DNA of 64,000 bases from Burkholderiaceae bacterium (GTDB lineage Bacteria > Pseudomonadota > Gammaproteobacteria > Burkholderiales > Burkholderiaceae_C), in assembly GCA_024235895.1 (NCBI GenBank), contig JACKLM010000003.1, positions 1 to 64,000 on the forward strand. Reading direction: 5' to 3'. Below, one piece after another: positions 39,875 through 51,778 of the stretch. The notes below the pieces were generated by a model that was not told where the DNA came from, ran no database searches, and saw only the letters and a program-made list of their open reading frames with translations. A program made the translations under genes and the position numbers. Each line of letters opens with the position of its first letter. The first letter of the stretch is position 1.

Positions 39875-41914
39875 TCAGCGGTCGAACGGCCTGCGCTCGG
39901 CCCACCAATCGAGGACGAGGTCGACCGAAGCGTCGACGTCGAGCGCGGAGTTGTCGAGCGAAAGCGCATCCCGCGCCGGCACCAGCGGCGCGACGGGGCG
40001 GGAACGATCCCGCGCGTCGCGCGCCTCCAGGTCGGCACGAAGATCGGCGATGCTAGCTGAAATCCCCTTGGAAATCAACTGCTTATGCCGTCGCTCCGCG
40101 CGCTCGGCGGGGCTCGCGGTGAGGAAGACCTTGAGCGCCGCGTCGGGGAAGACGACGGTGCCCATGTCGCGCCCGTCGGCGACCAGGCCGGGCGCGCGGC
40201 GAAACGCCAGCTGCCTGGCGTGCAGCGCCTTCCGCACTGCCGGCAGCGCCGACACGCGCGACGCCAGCGCGCCGGTGCGCTCGAGCCGCAGCGCCTCGCT
40301 CACGTCGCGTCCGCGCAGGACGCAGCGCCCGCCGTCGAATCGCAGGTCCAGCGCCGCGGCGGCGGCGGCGACCGCGGCCTCGTCGCCGGGCGCGATGCCG
40401 TCGGCGTCGACCGCCAGCGCGGTGGCGCGGTACAGCGCGCCGGAGTCGAGCAGGTGGTAGCCCAGCCGCGCCGCGAGCGCCGCCGCCAGCGTGCCCTTGC
40501 CCGACGCGGTCGGGCCGTCGACGGTGAGGACGGGCACGTCGGCCGGGTCGGCCTCGACGAGGCCGAACAAGGCGTCGAAGTAGCCGGGGAAGGTCTTGGC
40601 GACGCAGCGCGGGTCGAGGATGCGAAGCGGCACCCGCGGTGCGGCGCCGGCCCGCGGGTTGAAGGCGGCCAGCGACATCGCCATCGCCATCCGGTGGTCG
40701 TCGTAGGTACGCACCGCCGCCGCGCGCCAGCCGCCGGACGCGGGCGGCGTGATCGCGATGAAGTCGTCGCCGGCGACGACCTGCGCGCCGACGCGGCGGA
40801 GCTCGGCCGCCATCGCCGCGATGCGGTCGGTCTCCTTGACGCGCCAGCTCGCGATGCCGCCGAGCCGCGTCGTGCCGTGCGCGAACAGCGCCATCGCCGC
40901 CAGCGTCATCGCGGCGTCGGGGATCTCGGTGCAGTCCAGCTCGATCGGCACGAGTGGCCAGGCACCGCGGTGCACGACCAGCCGCCCGGGCTCGGCGTGC
41001 ACCGCCGCGCCCATCGCGCGTGCGGCGTCGACGAAGCGGATGTCGCCCTGGATCGAGTCGCTGCCCACGCCCTCGACGACGACCGGCGCGTCCGCCGTGG
41101 CGGCGATCGCGCCGGCGGCGACGAAGTACGACGCCGACGAGGCGTCGCCTTCGACGTCGATCGCGTCCGGGCTGCGGTAGGCGCTGCCGGCGGCGATCGT
41201 GAAGCGCCGCCAGCCCTCGTGCGCGACCTCGACGCCGAAGCGCGCCAGCAGCTTCAGCGTGATCTCGACGTAGGGGCGCGAGATCAGCTCGCCCGCGACC
41301 TCGATCGTCACCGCGTCGCCGCCCTGCGCGGCCAGCGGCAGCGCCAGCAGCAGCGCGGTGAGGAACTGGCTCGAGACGTCGCCGCGCACGCGGATCGGCT
41401 GCGCGGTGGCGAGCCGGCCGCCGGCGCGGCCGCCGACGCGCAGCGGCGGGTAGCCCGGGCTGCCGAGCTCGTCGACCGTGCAGCCGAGCTGGCGCAGCGC
41501 GCCGACCAGGTCGCCGATCGGGCGCTCGTGCATGCGCGCCACGCCGGCGAGCTCGAAGCGGCCACCCTGGGTCGCCGCCAGCACCGCCAGCGCCGCGGTC
41601 AGCGGCCGCATCGCGGTGCCGGCGTTGCCGAGGAAGAGCGAGGCCTCGTGCACCGCGAGCCGGCCGCCCAGGCCCTGGACGTGCAGCACCTCGCCCTCGT
41701 CGCGCAGCGTGCAGCCGAGCGCGCGCAGCGCGTCGCGCATCACGCGCGTATCGTCGGCGTCGAGCAGCCCGCGCACACGCGTCGTGCCGGCGGCCAGCGC
41801 GGCCAGCAGCAGCACGCGGTTGGAGATGCTCTTGGAGCCCGGCAGCGTCACGCGGCCGGCCGCGCGCACCAGCGGCGGCAGGTCGAGAAAGCCCGCGCTC
41901 ACGGTCGTGTTCAC
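39875..41914 (-). CDS. aroA-cmk: Fused EPSP synthase and cytidylate kinase
   Basis: 679 residues carrying two enzymes in one continuous frame. Residues about 1-450 are AroA (5-enolpyruvylshikimate-3-phosphate synthase): [61 protein letters not shown] and the late [16 protein letters not shown] motif ([15 protein letters not shown]). Residues about 458-679 are Cmk: the P-loop [13 protein letters not shown] (about 464-471), [34 protein letters not shown] and [10 protein letters not shown]. The junction AGFLVEADP-type linker is short ([14 protein letters not shown]). The GTG start overlaps the tyrA stop (GTGA). Such fusions are known in this order. Confidence 0.93.
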   Translation of the reverse strand: MNTTVSAGFLDLPPLVRAAGRVTLPGSKSISNRVLLLAALAAGTTRVRGLLDADDTRVMRDALRALGCTLRDEGEVLHVQGLGGRLAVHEASLFLGNAGTAMRPLTAALAVLAATQGGRFELAGVARMHERPIGDLVGALRQLGCTVDELGSPGYPPLRVGGRAGGRLATAQPIRVRGDVSSQFLTALLLALPLAAQGGDAVTIEVAGELISRPYVEITLKLLARFGVEVAHEGWRRFTIAAGSAYRSPDAIDVEGDASSASYFVAAGAIAATADAPVVVEGVGSDSIQGDIRFVDAARAMGAAVHAEPGRLVVHRGAWPLVPIELDCTEIPDAAMTLAAMALFAHGTTRLGGIASWRVKETDRIAAMAAELRRVGAQVVAGDDFIAITPPASGGWRAAAVRTYDDHRMAMAMSLAAFNPRAGAAPRVPLRILDPRCVAKTFPGYFDALFGLVEADPADVPVLTVDGPTASGKGTLAAALAARLGYHLLDSGALYRATALAVDADGIAPGDEAAVAAAAAALDLRFDGGRCVLRGRDVSEALRLERTGALASRVSALPAVRKALHARQLAFRRAPGLVADGRDMGTVVFPDAALKVFLTASPAERAERRHKQLISKGISASIADLRADLEARDARDRSRPVAPLVPARDALSLDNSALDVDASVDLVLDWWAERRPFDR

Positions 41915-42855
41915 GCGCGGCGGCCGCGCGCGGACGTGCCCCCGTCGGGCGCGCCGCCTGCGGCATCGGTCGCCGCGATCGGTGGCACCGCGATCTGTCC
42001 CATCTGCCAGGTCGCGCGCGCCTGCGAGGCGCCGCGGATCAGGCCCTGCAGGGCGTCGGCGTTGCCGGACTGGATCGCGAGCTCGAACGCGTCCAGCGTC
42101 TGGCGGAAGCGGCTGGCCTGGCGCAGCACCTCCTCGCGGTTGGCGATCAGGATGTCGCGCCAGATCGTCGGGTCGCTGGCGGCGATGCGCGTGAAGTCGC
42201 GAAACCCGGGCCCCGCCAGGCCGAGATAGTCGCGCCCCGCCGGGTGGGCGACGATGCCGGCGAAGTAGGCGAAGGCCAGCAGGTGCGGCAGGTGGCTGAC
42301 GGCCGCGAACGCGGCGTCGTGGTTCTCCGGCGTCATCCGCAGCACCTGCGCGCCCAGCGCGTTCCAGGCCTGGCTGGCACGCTCGACGTGGCCGGGCGCA
42401 GTCTGCGCCAGCGGGGTCAGGATCACCGCGCGGCCGCTGAACAGCGCGGCGTCGGCGTGCTCGATGCCGGCGGCTTCCTTGCCGGCGATCGGGTGCGCCG
42501 GCACGAACGCGGCAAGCCGCTCGCGTAGCACGCGGCGCGCGGCGTCGACGACGTCGCGCTTGGTCGAGCCGACGTCCATCACCAGCACATCCGGGTCGAC
42601 GAGGTGGCGGATCGCCTTCAGCGTCGCCTCGGTGGCCGATACCGGGACCGCGATCAGAACGATGTCCGATCCCGCCACCGCCAGCAGCGCCGACTCGGCG
42701 GCGACGTCGATCGCGCCCATGCGGCGCGCACGCTCGGTCGTCGACGGCGACTTGCTGTAGCCGACGACGCGGCGAACCATGCCCGCGCGCTTGAGCCCGA
42801 GCGCGAACGAGCCGCCGATCAGGCCGCAACCGATGACGCCGAGCTGCTGGAACAT
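41911..42855 (-). CDS. tyrA: Prephenate dehydrogenase
   Basis: 314 residues. The NAD-binding motif is [32 protein letters not shown] and [23 protein letters not shown] carry the catalytic histidine region, and [13 protein letters not shown] closes the active site. It oxidises prephenate to 4-hydroxyphenylpyruvate in tyrosine synthesis. There is no fused chorismate mutase domain; that sits in PheA. It follows pheA after 17 bases and overlaps aroA-cmk by GTGA. The tail after residue 290 is Gly/Ala-rich and poorly conserved. Confidence 0.92.
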   Translation of the reverse strand: MFQQLGVIGCGLIGGSFALGLKRAGMVRRVVGYSKSPSTTERARRMGAIDVAAESALLAVAGSDIVLIAVPVSATEATLKAIRHLVDPDVLVMDVGSTKRDVVDAARRVLRERLAAFVPAHPIAGKEAAGIEHADAALFSGRAVILTPLAQTAPGHVERASQAWNALGAQVLRMTPENHDAAFAAVSHLPHLLAFAYFAGIVAHPAGRDYLGLAGPGFRDFTRIAASDPTIWRDILIANREEVLRQASRFRQTLDAFELAIQSGNADALQGLIRGASQARATWQMGQIAVPPIAATDAAGGAPDGGTSARGRRA

Positions 42856-42872
42856 GGCGCAGGCGACGCCCG

Positions 42873-43979
42873 TCAGTGGGCGTCGACCGGGTAGGCGCCG
42901 AGCAGCTTGAAGAAGGCGCAGGCGCGGCGCAGCGCCGCCAGCGCGGCGGCAACCTGCGGCTGGTCGGGATGGCCCTCGAGGTCGATGTAGAAGTAGTACT
43001 CCCACTGCCCGGATCGTGCGGGGCGCGACTCCAGACGCGTCATCGACACCCCGTGCTCCTTCAACGGCACGAGCAGGTCGTGCACCGCGCCCGGTCGGTT
43101 CGGCACCGAGACGACGAGGCTGGTGCAGTCGCGCCCCGACGCGGCAGGCTGCGGGTGGCGCTGCGGGTCGGCGACGATCGCGAACCGGGTGCGGTTGCGC
43201 GCGTCGTCCTGGATCGCCGGCGCGACCACGTGCAGCCCCCACTGGCTGGCCGCGCGCGTGCTGGCGATCGCGGCCAGCCGCTCGTCGGCAGCAGCCTGGC
43301 GCGCGCCCTCGGCGTTGCTCGCCACCGGCCGGCGCTCGGCCTGCGGCAAGTGGGCGGCCAGCCAGGCGTGGCACTGCGCCAGCGCCTGCGGGTGGGCGGC
43401 GACGGCCTCGATCGCGTCCAGCCCGTCGCGCCGGCGCAGCAGGTGATGGCGCACGAGCAGGCTGGTCTCGCCGACGATCGCCAGCGGCGTGTGCAGCAGC
43501 AGGTCGAGCGAGCGGGCGACGCTGCCCTCGGTGGAGTTCTCGACCGCGACGACGCCGAAGTCGGCGGCCCCCGCGGCCACCGCGTGGAAGACCTCGTCGA
43601 AGGTCGCGCACGGCACGCTGGCGATCGCGCTGCCGAAGTGCTGCAGCGCCGCCTCCTCGCTGAAGGTGCCCGCGGGGCCGAGGTAGGCCACGCGCATCGG
43701 CGACTCGAGGCTGCGGCAGGCCGACATGATCTCGCGCCAGATCGGCGCGATGCTGTCGGCCTTCAGCGGCCCGGCGTTGCGCTGCTTCAGGCCCTCGATG
43801 ACCTGCGCCTCGCGTTCGGGACGGAAGACGACCGAGCCCTCGTCCCTCTTGATCTCGCCCACCTCGACCGCGAGCCGGGCGCGCCGGTTCAGCAGCGCGA
43901 GCAGCTCGGCGTCGACGGCGTCGATCCGGGTACGCAGCGACTGCAGCGCGGCGTCGCGTCCGGCCGGTGGGGCGTTCAT
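42873..43979 (-). CDS. pheA: Bifunctional chorismate mutase / prephenate dehydratase
   Basis: 368 residues. The N-terminal AroQ-type chorismate mutase (about 8-95) has [23 protein letters not shown]. The dehydratase domain (about 95-275) has [36 protein letters not shown] and the catalytic threonine region NRTRFAIV. The ACT regulatory domain follows, with [26 protein letters not shown], which binds phenylalanine for feedback control. It makes phenylpyruvate from chorismate. In many relatives serC lies before and hisC after pheA; both are absent here, and a DUF2059 gene sits upstream instead. Confidence 0.94.
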   Translation of the reverse strand: MNAPPAGRDAALQSLRTRIDAVDAELLALLNRRARLAVEVGEIKRDEGSVVFRPEREAQVIEGLKQRNAGPLKADSIAPIWREIMSACRSLESPMRVAYLGPAGTFSEEAALQHFGSAIASVPCATFDEVFHAVAAGAADFGVVAVENSTEGSVARSLDLLLHTPLAIVGETSLLVRHHLLRRRDGLDAIEAVAAHPQALAQCHAWLAAHLPQAERRPVASNAEGARQAAADERLAAIASTRAASQWGLHVVAPAIQDDARNRTRFAIVADPQRHPQPAASGRDCTSLVVSVPNRPGAVHDLLVPLKEHGVSMTRLESRPARSGQWEYYFYIDLEGHPDQPQVAAALAALRRACAFFKLLGAYPVDAH

Positions 43980-44031
43980 CGTGCTGCGGCCGGGCGCACG
44001 CGAGCGAGGGGTTGGTGGCCTGCGGCCACGG

Positions 44032-44594
44032 CTACTTGGTGCCGCCGGGTGCCGCGGCCGGCGCGGCGGTGTCGGTCATGCCGAGCTTGCCCGCCATGGT
44101 GCGGTCCAGCGCCTTCAGGCGCGGCTCGAGCTGCGGTTTGACGTCGGCGACGAGCTTCTCGCCCAGCGCCCTCTGCATCTCGGGGGCGAGCTGCTGGTAT
44201 TTGCGCCAGGCCGGCGACTGCAGCACCGCCAGCACCTCCTGCAGCTCGGCCTCGGACAGCTTGTCCTCGAGCAGCGGCACCAGGGCATCGGGCGCGAGCG
44301 CGCGGGCGCGGTCGCGCACGATCGGAAAGGTCTCCTCGACGTACTTGCGCGCCTCGTCCTGCAGCTCGCGCCCCATCGCCTGGCGCTTGTCGGCCTCGAC
44401 ACGGCTCTGGATCACCATGCCGGCACGCTGCAGCAGTTGCACGGCGGGCTGCTCGACGAGCTGGCGTGCCATCTGGTCGACGCCGCCTTGCTGCGCCTGC
44501 ACGATCTGCGCGGCCATGGCCTTCTTGCTCGGCGTGGACTGCGCCTGGGCCTGGGCCGTGAGGGCCAGCGCGGCGGCCAGCACGAGGGTCTTGA

Positions 44595-44598
<4 letters not shown>
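44032..44598 (-). CDS. DUF2059 exported protein
   Basis: 188 residues. A clear signal peptide ([20 protein letters not shown]) is followed by an all-helical DUF2059 domain with [29 protein letters not shown] segments ([20 protein letters not shown]) ending in [19 protein letters not shown]. The function of the family is unknown; it is periplasmic. Its ATG overlaps the gyrA stop (ATGA), so it is translated from the gyrA transcript, a placement that is common in Burkholderiales. The last 15 residues are Ala/Pro/Gly-rich. Confidence 0.84.
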
Positions 44599-47246
<2,648 letters not shown>

Positions 47247-47540
47247 GCGGGCGGCGGAGGGAGCGGCAGCGTGGGCAGCCTTGGGGCGGCGGGCAGCCGC
47301 ATGGCGACGAGGACGGCCGCTTCGAGGGGCGCGCCATTCTATGCGGCCGCGCCTGTCGCAGCCGCGCAACAGGCGCGGCTGCCGAGCCCGCTTCCGGCGC
47401 CAAAATACAGTCCGCTGGATGCCGTATGGCACAATGAATCGTCGGTGGGGAACCCCGTCTCCGAGCGCGTTTGCCCACGCATCAGGTGCCCGTTTCGGAC
47501 GTTTCGCAGGCAACTGCGGCTTTCCTCGAGAGGAGAATCA

Positions 47541-48218
47541 ATGAAGAAATTGAACAAGGTGGCGGTGCTGTTCGCATCGGTCGCGCTTGCCGCCCCGGTC
47601 ACGGTCCTCGCTCAGGAGGCCACGATCGACAACTGGCGCGCGACCGACGGCACCGTCTGGAAGAACGGTGACGGCGCGCTGTGCTGGCGCGATGGCTTCT
47701 GGACGCCGGCCACGGCCAAGGAAGATTGCGACGGTGCGCCGAAGAAGGCGCCGCCGCCTCCGCCGGCCCCGGCTCCGGCCCCGGCGCCGGCGCCGGCGCC
47801 TGCCGCTCCCCCGCCGCCCGCGCCTCCCGCTCCGGCTCCGGCTCCCGCCGCGCCCAAGGCCGAGAAGGTCACCTACGCCGCGGATGCGTTCTTCGACTTC
47901 GACAAGGCGGTGCTCAAGCCCGAGGCACGCGCCAAGCTCGACGACCTGGTCGACAAGACCAAGAGCATCGCGCTGGAAGTCGTGATCGCCGTCGGCCACA
48001 CCGACGCCACCGGCCCTGGCAGCTACAACCAGCAGCTGTCGGTGCGTCGTGCCAATGCGGTCAAGGAATACCTGGTCGGCAAGGGGATCGCCGCCAACCG
48101 CGTCTACACCGAGGGCAAGGGCGAGAACCAGCCGGTTGCGGACAACCGCACCCGCGAAGGTCGCGCCAAGAACCGTCGCGTGGAGATCGAGGTGGTCGGC
48201 ACGCGGACCGCGCGCTGA
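47541..48218 (+). CDS. ompA: OmpA-family outer membrane peptidoglycan-associated protein
   Basis: 225 residues. A signal peptide ([24 protein letters not shown]) is cleaved before QEA. A short segment with a [18 protein letters not shown] cysteine pair follows, then a Pro-Ala linker (about 69-107) made of repeated PAPAP units. The C-terminal OmpA domain has [41 protein letters not shown] and [17 protein letters not shown], which bind diaminopimelate in peptidoglycan. There is no N-terminal beta-barrel, as is usual for Burkholderiales OmpA. A strong AGGAG (47531-47535) precedes ATG 47541 and an intrinsic terminator follows. Probably highly expressed. Confidence 0.93.
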   Translation: MKKLNKVAVLFASVALAAPVTVLAQEATIDNWRATDGTVWKNGDGALCWRDGFWTPATAKEDCDGAPKKAPPPPPAPAPAPAPAPAPAAPPPPAPPAPAPAPAAPKAEKVTYAADAFFDFDKAVLKPEARAKLDDLVDKTKSIALEVVIAVGHTDATGPGSYNQQLSVRRANAVKEYLVGKGIAANRVYTEGKGENQPVADNRTREGRAKNRRVEIEVVGTRTAR

Positions 48219-48262
48219 GCCCGATGCCGCGGGCCCGTCAGGGCCCGTCCCCGGCATGCCAG

Positions 48263-48291
48263 AAACCCCGCCGCGGCGGGGTTTCGTTTTT
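48263..48291 (+). terminator. Rho-independent terminator of ompA
   Basis: AAACCCCGCCG and CGGCGGGGTTT (48263-48284) form an 11-base stem that runs into CGTTTTT. It separates ompA from ubiG. Confidence 0.9.
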
Positions 48292-48310
48292 GTCTCGCTA
48301 CCATTGCCGG

Positions 48311-49012
48311 ATGAGCAACGTCGACGCCCAGGAACTGGCCAAGTTCAGCGAGCTGGCCCACCGCTGGTGGGACCCGGACAGCGAATTCCGCCCGCTGCAC
48401 GAGATCAACCCGCTGCGGCTGGACTGGATCGACGAGCTGGCCGCCCTCGCGGGCAAGCGGGCGCTCGACGTCGGCTGCGGTGGCGGCATCCTGGCCGAGT
48501 CGATGGCGCGCCGTGGTGCCAGGGTCACCGGGATCGACCTCGCGGCCAAGCCGCTGGGCGTGGCTCGGCTGCATGCGCTGGAGACCGGCGTCGACGACGT
48601 CGACTACCGCGAGGTCGCCGCCGAGGCGCTCGCGGCCGAGCGGCCGGCTGCGTTCGACCTCGTCACCTGCATGGAGATGCTCGAGCACGTCCCCGACCCG
48701 GCGTCCACCGTGCGCGCCTGCGCAACCCTGGTGCGGCCGGGCGGCTGGGTCTTCTTCTCGACCATCAACCGCAATCCGAAGTCCTTCCTGTTCGCCATCG
48801 TCGGCGCCGAATACGTGCTGAAGCTGCTGCCGCGCGGCACCCACGAGTACGCGCGCTTCATCCGCCCGAGCGAGCTCGCGCGCCACCTGCGCGACGCCGG
48901 CCTGGTCCTGCATGGCATGCGCGGCCTGCAATACAACCCGCTGACGCGGCGCTATGCGCTCGCCGACGACACCAGCGTCAACTACCTGGTCGCCTGCCGG
49001 CGGCCCGGGTGA
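48311..49012 (+). CDS. ubiG: Ubiquinone biosynthesis O-methyltransferase
   Basis: 233 residues. It carries out both O-methylations of the ubiquinone ring using S-adenosylmethionine. [26 protein letters not shown] is the diagnostic UbiG start, [20 protein letters not shown] the SAM site, and [13 protein letters not shown] and [21 protein letters not shown] are family motifs. A TACCAT box (48299-48304) ends exactly 6 bases before the ATG, which suggests a leaderless mRNA; there is no ribosome site. It is followed by gph after a short gap. Confidence 0.95.
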   Translation: MSNVDAQELAKFSELAHRWWDPDSEFRPLHEINPLRLDWIDELAALAGKRALDVGCGGGILAESMARRGARVTGIDLAAKPLGVARLHALETGVDDVDYREVAAEALAAERPAAFDLVTCMEMLEHVPDPASTVRACATLVRPGGWVFFSTINRNPKSFLFAIVGAEYVLKLLPRGTHEYARFIRPSELARHLRDAGLVLHGMRGLQYNPLTRRYALADDTSVNYLVACRRPG

Positions 49013-49057
49013 CGGGTGACAGGCGACCGACGGCCGCGGATGGCTGGCGACCGGGCC

Positions 49058-49720
49058 ATGGCACGCGCCGGTGCCGTGCTCTTCGACCTCGACGGCACGC
49101 TGGTCGACAGCGCGCCCGACCTCGCCGGCGCGGCCAACGAGTTGCGCGCCGAGCACGGGCTGGCGCCGCTGCCGTACGAACGCTTGCGGCCGATGGCCAG
49201 CGCCGGTGCGCGCGGCCTGCTCGGCGCGGCGTTCGAGGTCGGGCCCGGCGACGCCCGATTCGACGCCCTGCGCGATGCCTTCCTCGCACGCTATGCGCAG
49301 CGGCTGCTGCGCTGCACGCGCGTGTTCGACGCCGTCGCGCCGGTGCTGCAGGCGCTGGCCGGTGCCGGGCTGCCCTGGGGCATCGTGACGAACAAGGCGG
49401 CGCGCTTCGCCGAGCCGCTGGTGCAGGGGCTGGGATTGCACGCTGGGGCGGCCGCGCTCGTGTGCGGCGACACGACGCCGCATGCCAAGCCGCACCCGGC
49501 GCCGCTGCACGAGGCGGCTCGCAGGCTGGGGCGGCCGCCCGGCTCCTGCGTTTACGTCGGCGACGATTTGCGCGACGTGCAGGCCGGGCGTGCTGCCGGC
49601 ATGGCGACGCTGGTGGCGGGCTGGGGCTACATGGGACAGGGCGACGCGGTGCACGACTGGGGCGCCGATGCCGTCCTCGCCGAACCGGGGGAGATCTTGA
49701 ACTGGCTGCGATTGCCCTAA
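49058..49720 (+). CDS. gph: Phosphoglycolate phosphatase (HAD family)
   Basis: 220 residues of HAD subfamily IA. The nucleophile motif is AVLFDLDGTLVDSAPDLAGA, motif II is WGIVTNK, the lysine is in HAKPHPAPL and motif III VYVGDDLRDVQAGRAAGMATL. It hydrolyses 2-phosphoglycolate from DNA repair or photorespiratory-like reactions. The start is ambiguous: ATG 49058 leads straight into the fold, but ATG 49040 and GTG 49016 are in frame. It forms the ubiG-gph pair and ends 11 bases before the tmRNA gene. Confidence 0.9.
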   Translation: MARAGAVLFDLDGTLVDSAPDLAGAANELRAEHGLAPLPYERLRPMASAGARGLLGAAFEVGPGDARFDALRDAFLARYAQRLLRCTRVFDAVAPVLQALAGAGLPWGIVTNKAARFAEPLVQGLGLHAGAAALVCGDTTPHAKPHPAPLHEAARRLGRPPGSCVYVGDDLRDVQAGRAAGMATLVAGWGYMGQGDAVHDWGADAVLAEPGEILNWLRLP

Positions 49721-49731
49721 ACTCCGGCCCT

Positions 49732-50106
49732 GGGCCCGACTTGGCTTCGACGTGGGTGCGGAGCCGGCGCGGGGCATGCCGAGCACCAGTACGCTCGTAA
49801 ATCCACTGGAACGATGTAACTGCGAACGACGAACGTTTCGCCCTCGCCGCTTAACACCGGTGAGCCTCTCAACGGCAGGCCGATGGGCCGGGCTCGAGGG
49901 TCGTAAGACCCAATAGCTGAGAGGTCATTCACATCGGCTGGCGCCGTGCCGGGTCACTTGGTACGGAGCGAGATCTAGGTGACTGGCAGGTGGGTTAGCG
50001 TGCTGCTGCGCGAATCCACCGGCGAGATCCAAATCAGCCAGCTAAGCATGTAGAACCGTCCGGTGATGGCTTGCGGACGGGGGTTCGATCCCCCCCGGGT
50101 CCACCA
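49732..50106 (+). ncRNA. ssrA: tmRNA (transfer-messenger RNA)
   Basis: 375 bases including an encoded CCA. The 5' end GGGCCCGACTTGGCTTCGACG pairs as acceptor stem with the 3' end CGGGTCC(A)CCA. The T-arm is GGGGGTTCGATCCCCC near 50080-50096, and TAAGCATGTAGAACC near 50043-50057 is the conserved 3' core. The tag frame at 49822-49854 reads ANDERFALAA then TAA, with GCG as resume codon; this tag is typical of Burkholderiales. tmRNA rescues stalled ribosomes together with SmpB and marks the broken product for proteolysis. Its 3' end is the attachment site of the adjoining island. Confidence 0.97.
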
Positions 50107-50138
50107 TCTACAAGGGCTCGGATGATCTCCGGGCCCTT
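50101..50138. repeat. Left attachment-site repeat (ssrA 3' end and terminator)
   Basis: Starts at the final CCACCA of ssrA and runs through TCTACAAGGGCTCGGATGAT and the terminator arm. It is nearly identical to 53470-53508, with an offset of 3369 bases. It is one copy of the direct repeat bounding the island. Confidence 0.8.
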
Positions 50139-50143
50139 TTTTT
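50112..50143 (+). terminator. Rho-independent terminator of ssrA
   Basis: AAGGGCTCGG and CCGGGCCCTT pair (one G-T pair) around ATGATCT and run into seven T residues. It directly follows the tmRNA CCA. Confidence 0.9.
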
Positions 50144-50386
50144 CGCCTGTGATCCCCGCGCCACGCGGGGTTCCGGCTCGCCGTGCTACGGGTGCGGGCT
50201 TGCCAGGACGCTCGACATCGCCCATCTCCCGGGCGAGAGCGGTCTCTTTTCTTTGTTCGGTCTGCGGGTAGGCGCAGCGCCTGGCCTCGCAAAATCAACG
50301 ACTTACGCGCGGCGGTTCATCGTCAACCGTGGAGACCGGTCAAGCACCGAACGGTACCGGCGGCATACTCGCTCTCGCACAATGGG

Positions 50387-50398
50387 AACGTTTACGTT
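50387..50398. promoter_or_regulatory. Possible autoregulatory operator of the toxin-antitoxin pair
   Basis: The inverted repeat AACG-TTTA-CGTT lies 4 bases before the toxin ATG and just downstream of a -10-like CACAAT (50378-50383). An operator overlapping the start of the toxin gene is the usual place for autorepression by the antitoxin. Confidence 0.4.
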
Positions 50399-50401
50399 AC
50401 C

Positions 50402-50752
50402 ATGTGGCTTGTGACCTACCAGATCAAAGAACTGCTGCTCGCCGATGGCGACAGCCCTTTCGGTGAGTGGTTCGGCTCACTGGAAGCCGTGGCCGCGGCC
50501 AAGGTGCGAGTGGCCGTGAGCCGGATGGAGCAGGGCAACCTGTCCAACGTCGAGTGGTTCCGCGGCATCGGCGAGTACAAGATCGACTGGGGTCCGGGGC
50601 TGCGCATCTACCTGGCCAAGGACGGCCTGAAGATCATCATCCTGATCGGCGGCGGAACCAAGAAGCGCCAGCAGCAGGACATCAATCAGGCGGTGGCGCT
50701 GTGGGAGGACTACAAGCGCCGCAAGGCATCAACCCAGAAAGGAGCGAAGTGA
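50402..50752 (+). CDS. RelE/ParE-superfamily toxin (HI1419-type addiction module killer)
   Basis: 116 residues, upstream member of a toxin-first module. Family marks are VTYQIKELLLADGDSPFGEWFGSL, KVRVAVSRMEQGNLSNVEWF, the strand RGIGEYKIDWGPGLRIYLAKDG and IIILIGGGTKKRQQQDINQAVALW, ending in a basic helix. Proteins of this group are RelE-like and presumed mRNA interferases. ATG 50402 is chosen because the fold begins at once; the longer frame is arginine-rich. The antitoxin starts 1 base after its stop. The codon use is less GC-rich than in flanking core genes, which fits transfer. Confidence 0.85.
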   Translation: MWLVTYQIKELLLADGDSPFGEWFGSLEAVAAAKVRVAVSRMEQGNLSNVEWFRGIGEYKIDWGPGLRIYLAKDGLKIIILIGGGTKKRQQQDINQAVALWEDYKRRKASTQKGAK

Positions 50753-50753
50753 C

Positions 50754-51074
50754 ATGGCACTGACCCGTGACTTCAAAGAGACCGTGGCCGCGCGCGTGCA
50801 GAGCGATCCGGCCTTCGCGCAAGCCCTGCTGGACGAGGCCATCACCCTGTTCGTCAACGGCGAGCCGGAGTCCGCCAAGCTGATCCTGCGCGATCTCGTC
50901 AACGCCACCGTGGGCTTCGAGGCGCTGGCCGACGAGATCCACAAGCCGGCCAAGAGCCTGCACCGGATGTTGTCGAAGTCGGGCAACCCGACGATGAGCA
51001 ACGTGTCCGCGATCTTCGCCGCCATCAAGCGCGCGCTGAAGGTCGAGGTACGCGCCCAGGTCGTGATGGCCTGA
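50754..51074 (+). CDS. HTH antitoxin of the addiction module (HI1420-type)
   Basis: 106 residues. The family start DFKETVAARVQSDPAFAQALLDEAI is followed by NGEPESAKLILRDLVNATVGFEALA and a HigA/lambda-Cro-like helix-turn-helix: IHKPAKSLHRMLSKSGNPTMSNVSAIFAAIKRAL. It should neutralise the toxin and bind the operator before the toxin gene. A strong AAGGAG lies inside the end of the toxin gene, 9 bases before ATG 50754, so its translation is well placed to exceed that of the toxin. Confidence 0.86.
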   Translation: MALTRDFKETVAARVQSDPAFAQALLDEAITLFVNGEPESAKLILRDLVNATVGFEALADEIHKPAKSLHRMLSKSGNPTMSNVSAIFAAIKRALKVEVRAQVVMA

Positions 51075-51100
51075 CTTGGGCTCAGGGCTGAGGTATCCCG

Positions 51101-51286
51101 ATGGCGGAAAGGAACGGGGCATCCCCTGACTGGGTTCGCATCACGTTGCGGATGACACCCCAGCAGCGGGACCTGTTGCGCCGCGCGGCGGATGTTGCGG
51201 GCATGCCCGTGTCGGCTTTCGTGCTCCGAAGCGCCTGCCAAGCGGCAGAGCAGCTTCCCATCGAACAGCTGATCGAGGGCGCGTAG
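51101..51286 (+). CDS. DUF1778 / ribbon-helix-helix protein, orphan antitoxin-like
   Basis: 61 residues. The sequence VRITLRMTPQQRDLLRRAADVAGMPVSAFVLRSACQAAEQ matches the RHH DNA-binding fold of TacA (DUF1778) antitoxins: a beta strand RITLRM, then two helices. TacA proteins normally precede a GNAT acetyltransferase toxin, but none follows; the next genes are on the other strand. It may be an orphan left after loss of the toxin, or a regulator of the island. It starts 26 bases after the HTH antitoxin on the same strand. Confidence 0.65.
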   Translation: MAERNGASPDWVRITLRMTPQQRDLLRRAADVAGMPVSAFVLRSACQAAEQLPIEQLIEGA

Positions 51287-51482
51287 CCGCCGTCACGCGT
51301 CGAACCGCGAGAGGATCTGCCGCTGCGCCGACAAGAAGGCAAGCGGCGACTGCCCTGGACAGATGCCGAACGCACCCTGCATCGTCTCCGCGAAGGCGCA
51401 TAGCGATTCACCGCATCCAGTAGCGGGCTGGTGCGGACGTGGGCTCGATTGAGCAACACTGAATCGAATCGCGGTCAGTCTG

Positions 51483-51689
51483 TCACGTTGGGGCTGCCAC
51501 TCGCACCGAGGTCGAAGTCGCCAGGCACGACTCCTCGAAGGCTTCGATGTCGACCTGGCGGTAGAGGACGCGGCCGCAGAGCTTGAGGAACTTGGGCCCG
51601 ATCCCCTCGCTGCGCCAGCGCTCGAGACAGGCTTCGCTCCGCCGCCAGCGCGCGGCCAGTTGCTTTTGGTTGAGGTGGACGACGTCCAT
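51483..51689 (-). CDS. AlpA/excisionase-like HTH protein
   Basis: 68 residues. MDVVHLNQKQLAARWRRSEACLERWRSEGIGPKF and LCGRVLYRQVDIEAFEES form a winged-helix HTH_17 (MerR-like/excisionase) domain with recognition helix around SEACLERWRSEG. Such small proteins are recombination directionality factors or AlpA-type activators in integrative elements. AAGGAA lies 8 bases before ATG 51689; the longer frame is not conserved. It lies upstream of no integrase here, so it may serve an integrase encoded elsewhere. Confidence 0.75.
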   Translation of the reverse strand: MDVVHLNQKQLAARWRRSEACLERWRSEGIGPKFLKLCGRVLYRQVDIEAFEESCLATSTSVRVAAPT

Positions 51690-51778
51690 GTTGGTTTCCT
51701 TCCGAATGAGTTGGCAGGAATCCATGAAGGCGCTTTTCCGCCTGCAAGCCAAGTCGTTCCGAGGCGAGGACGGGCGGA

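Noticed and set aside
47745..47860. Pro-Ala repeat tract of ompA as a CRISPR or mobile repeat
   Set aside because: It is an in-frame PAPAP linker of the OmpA protein, typical of the family.
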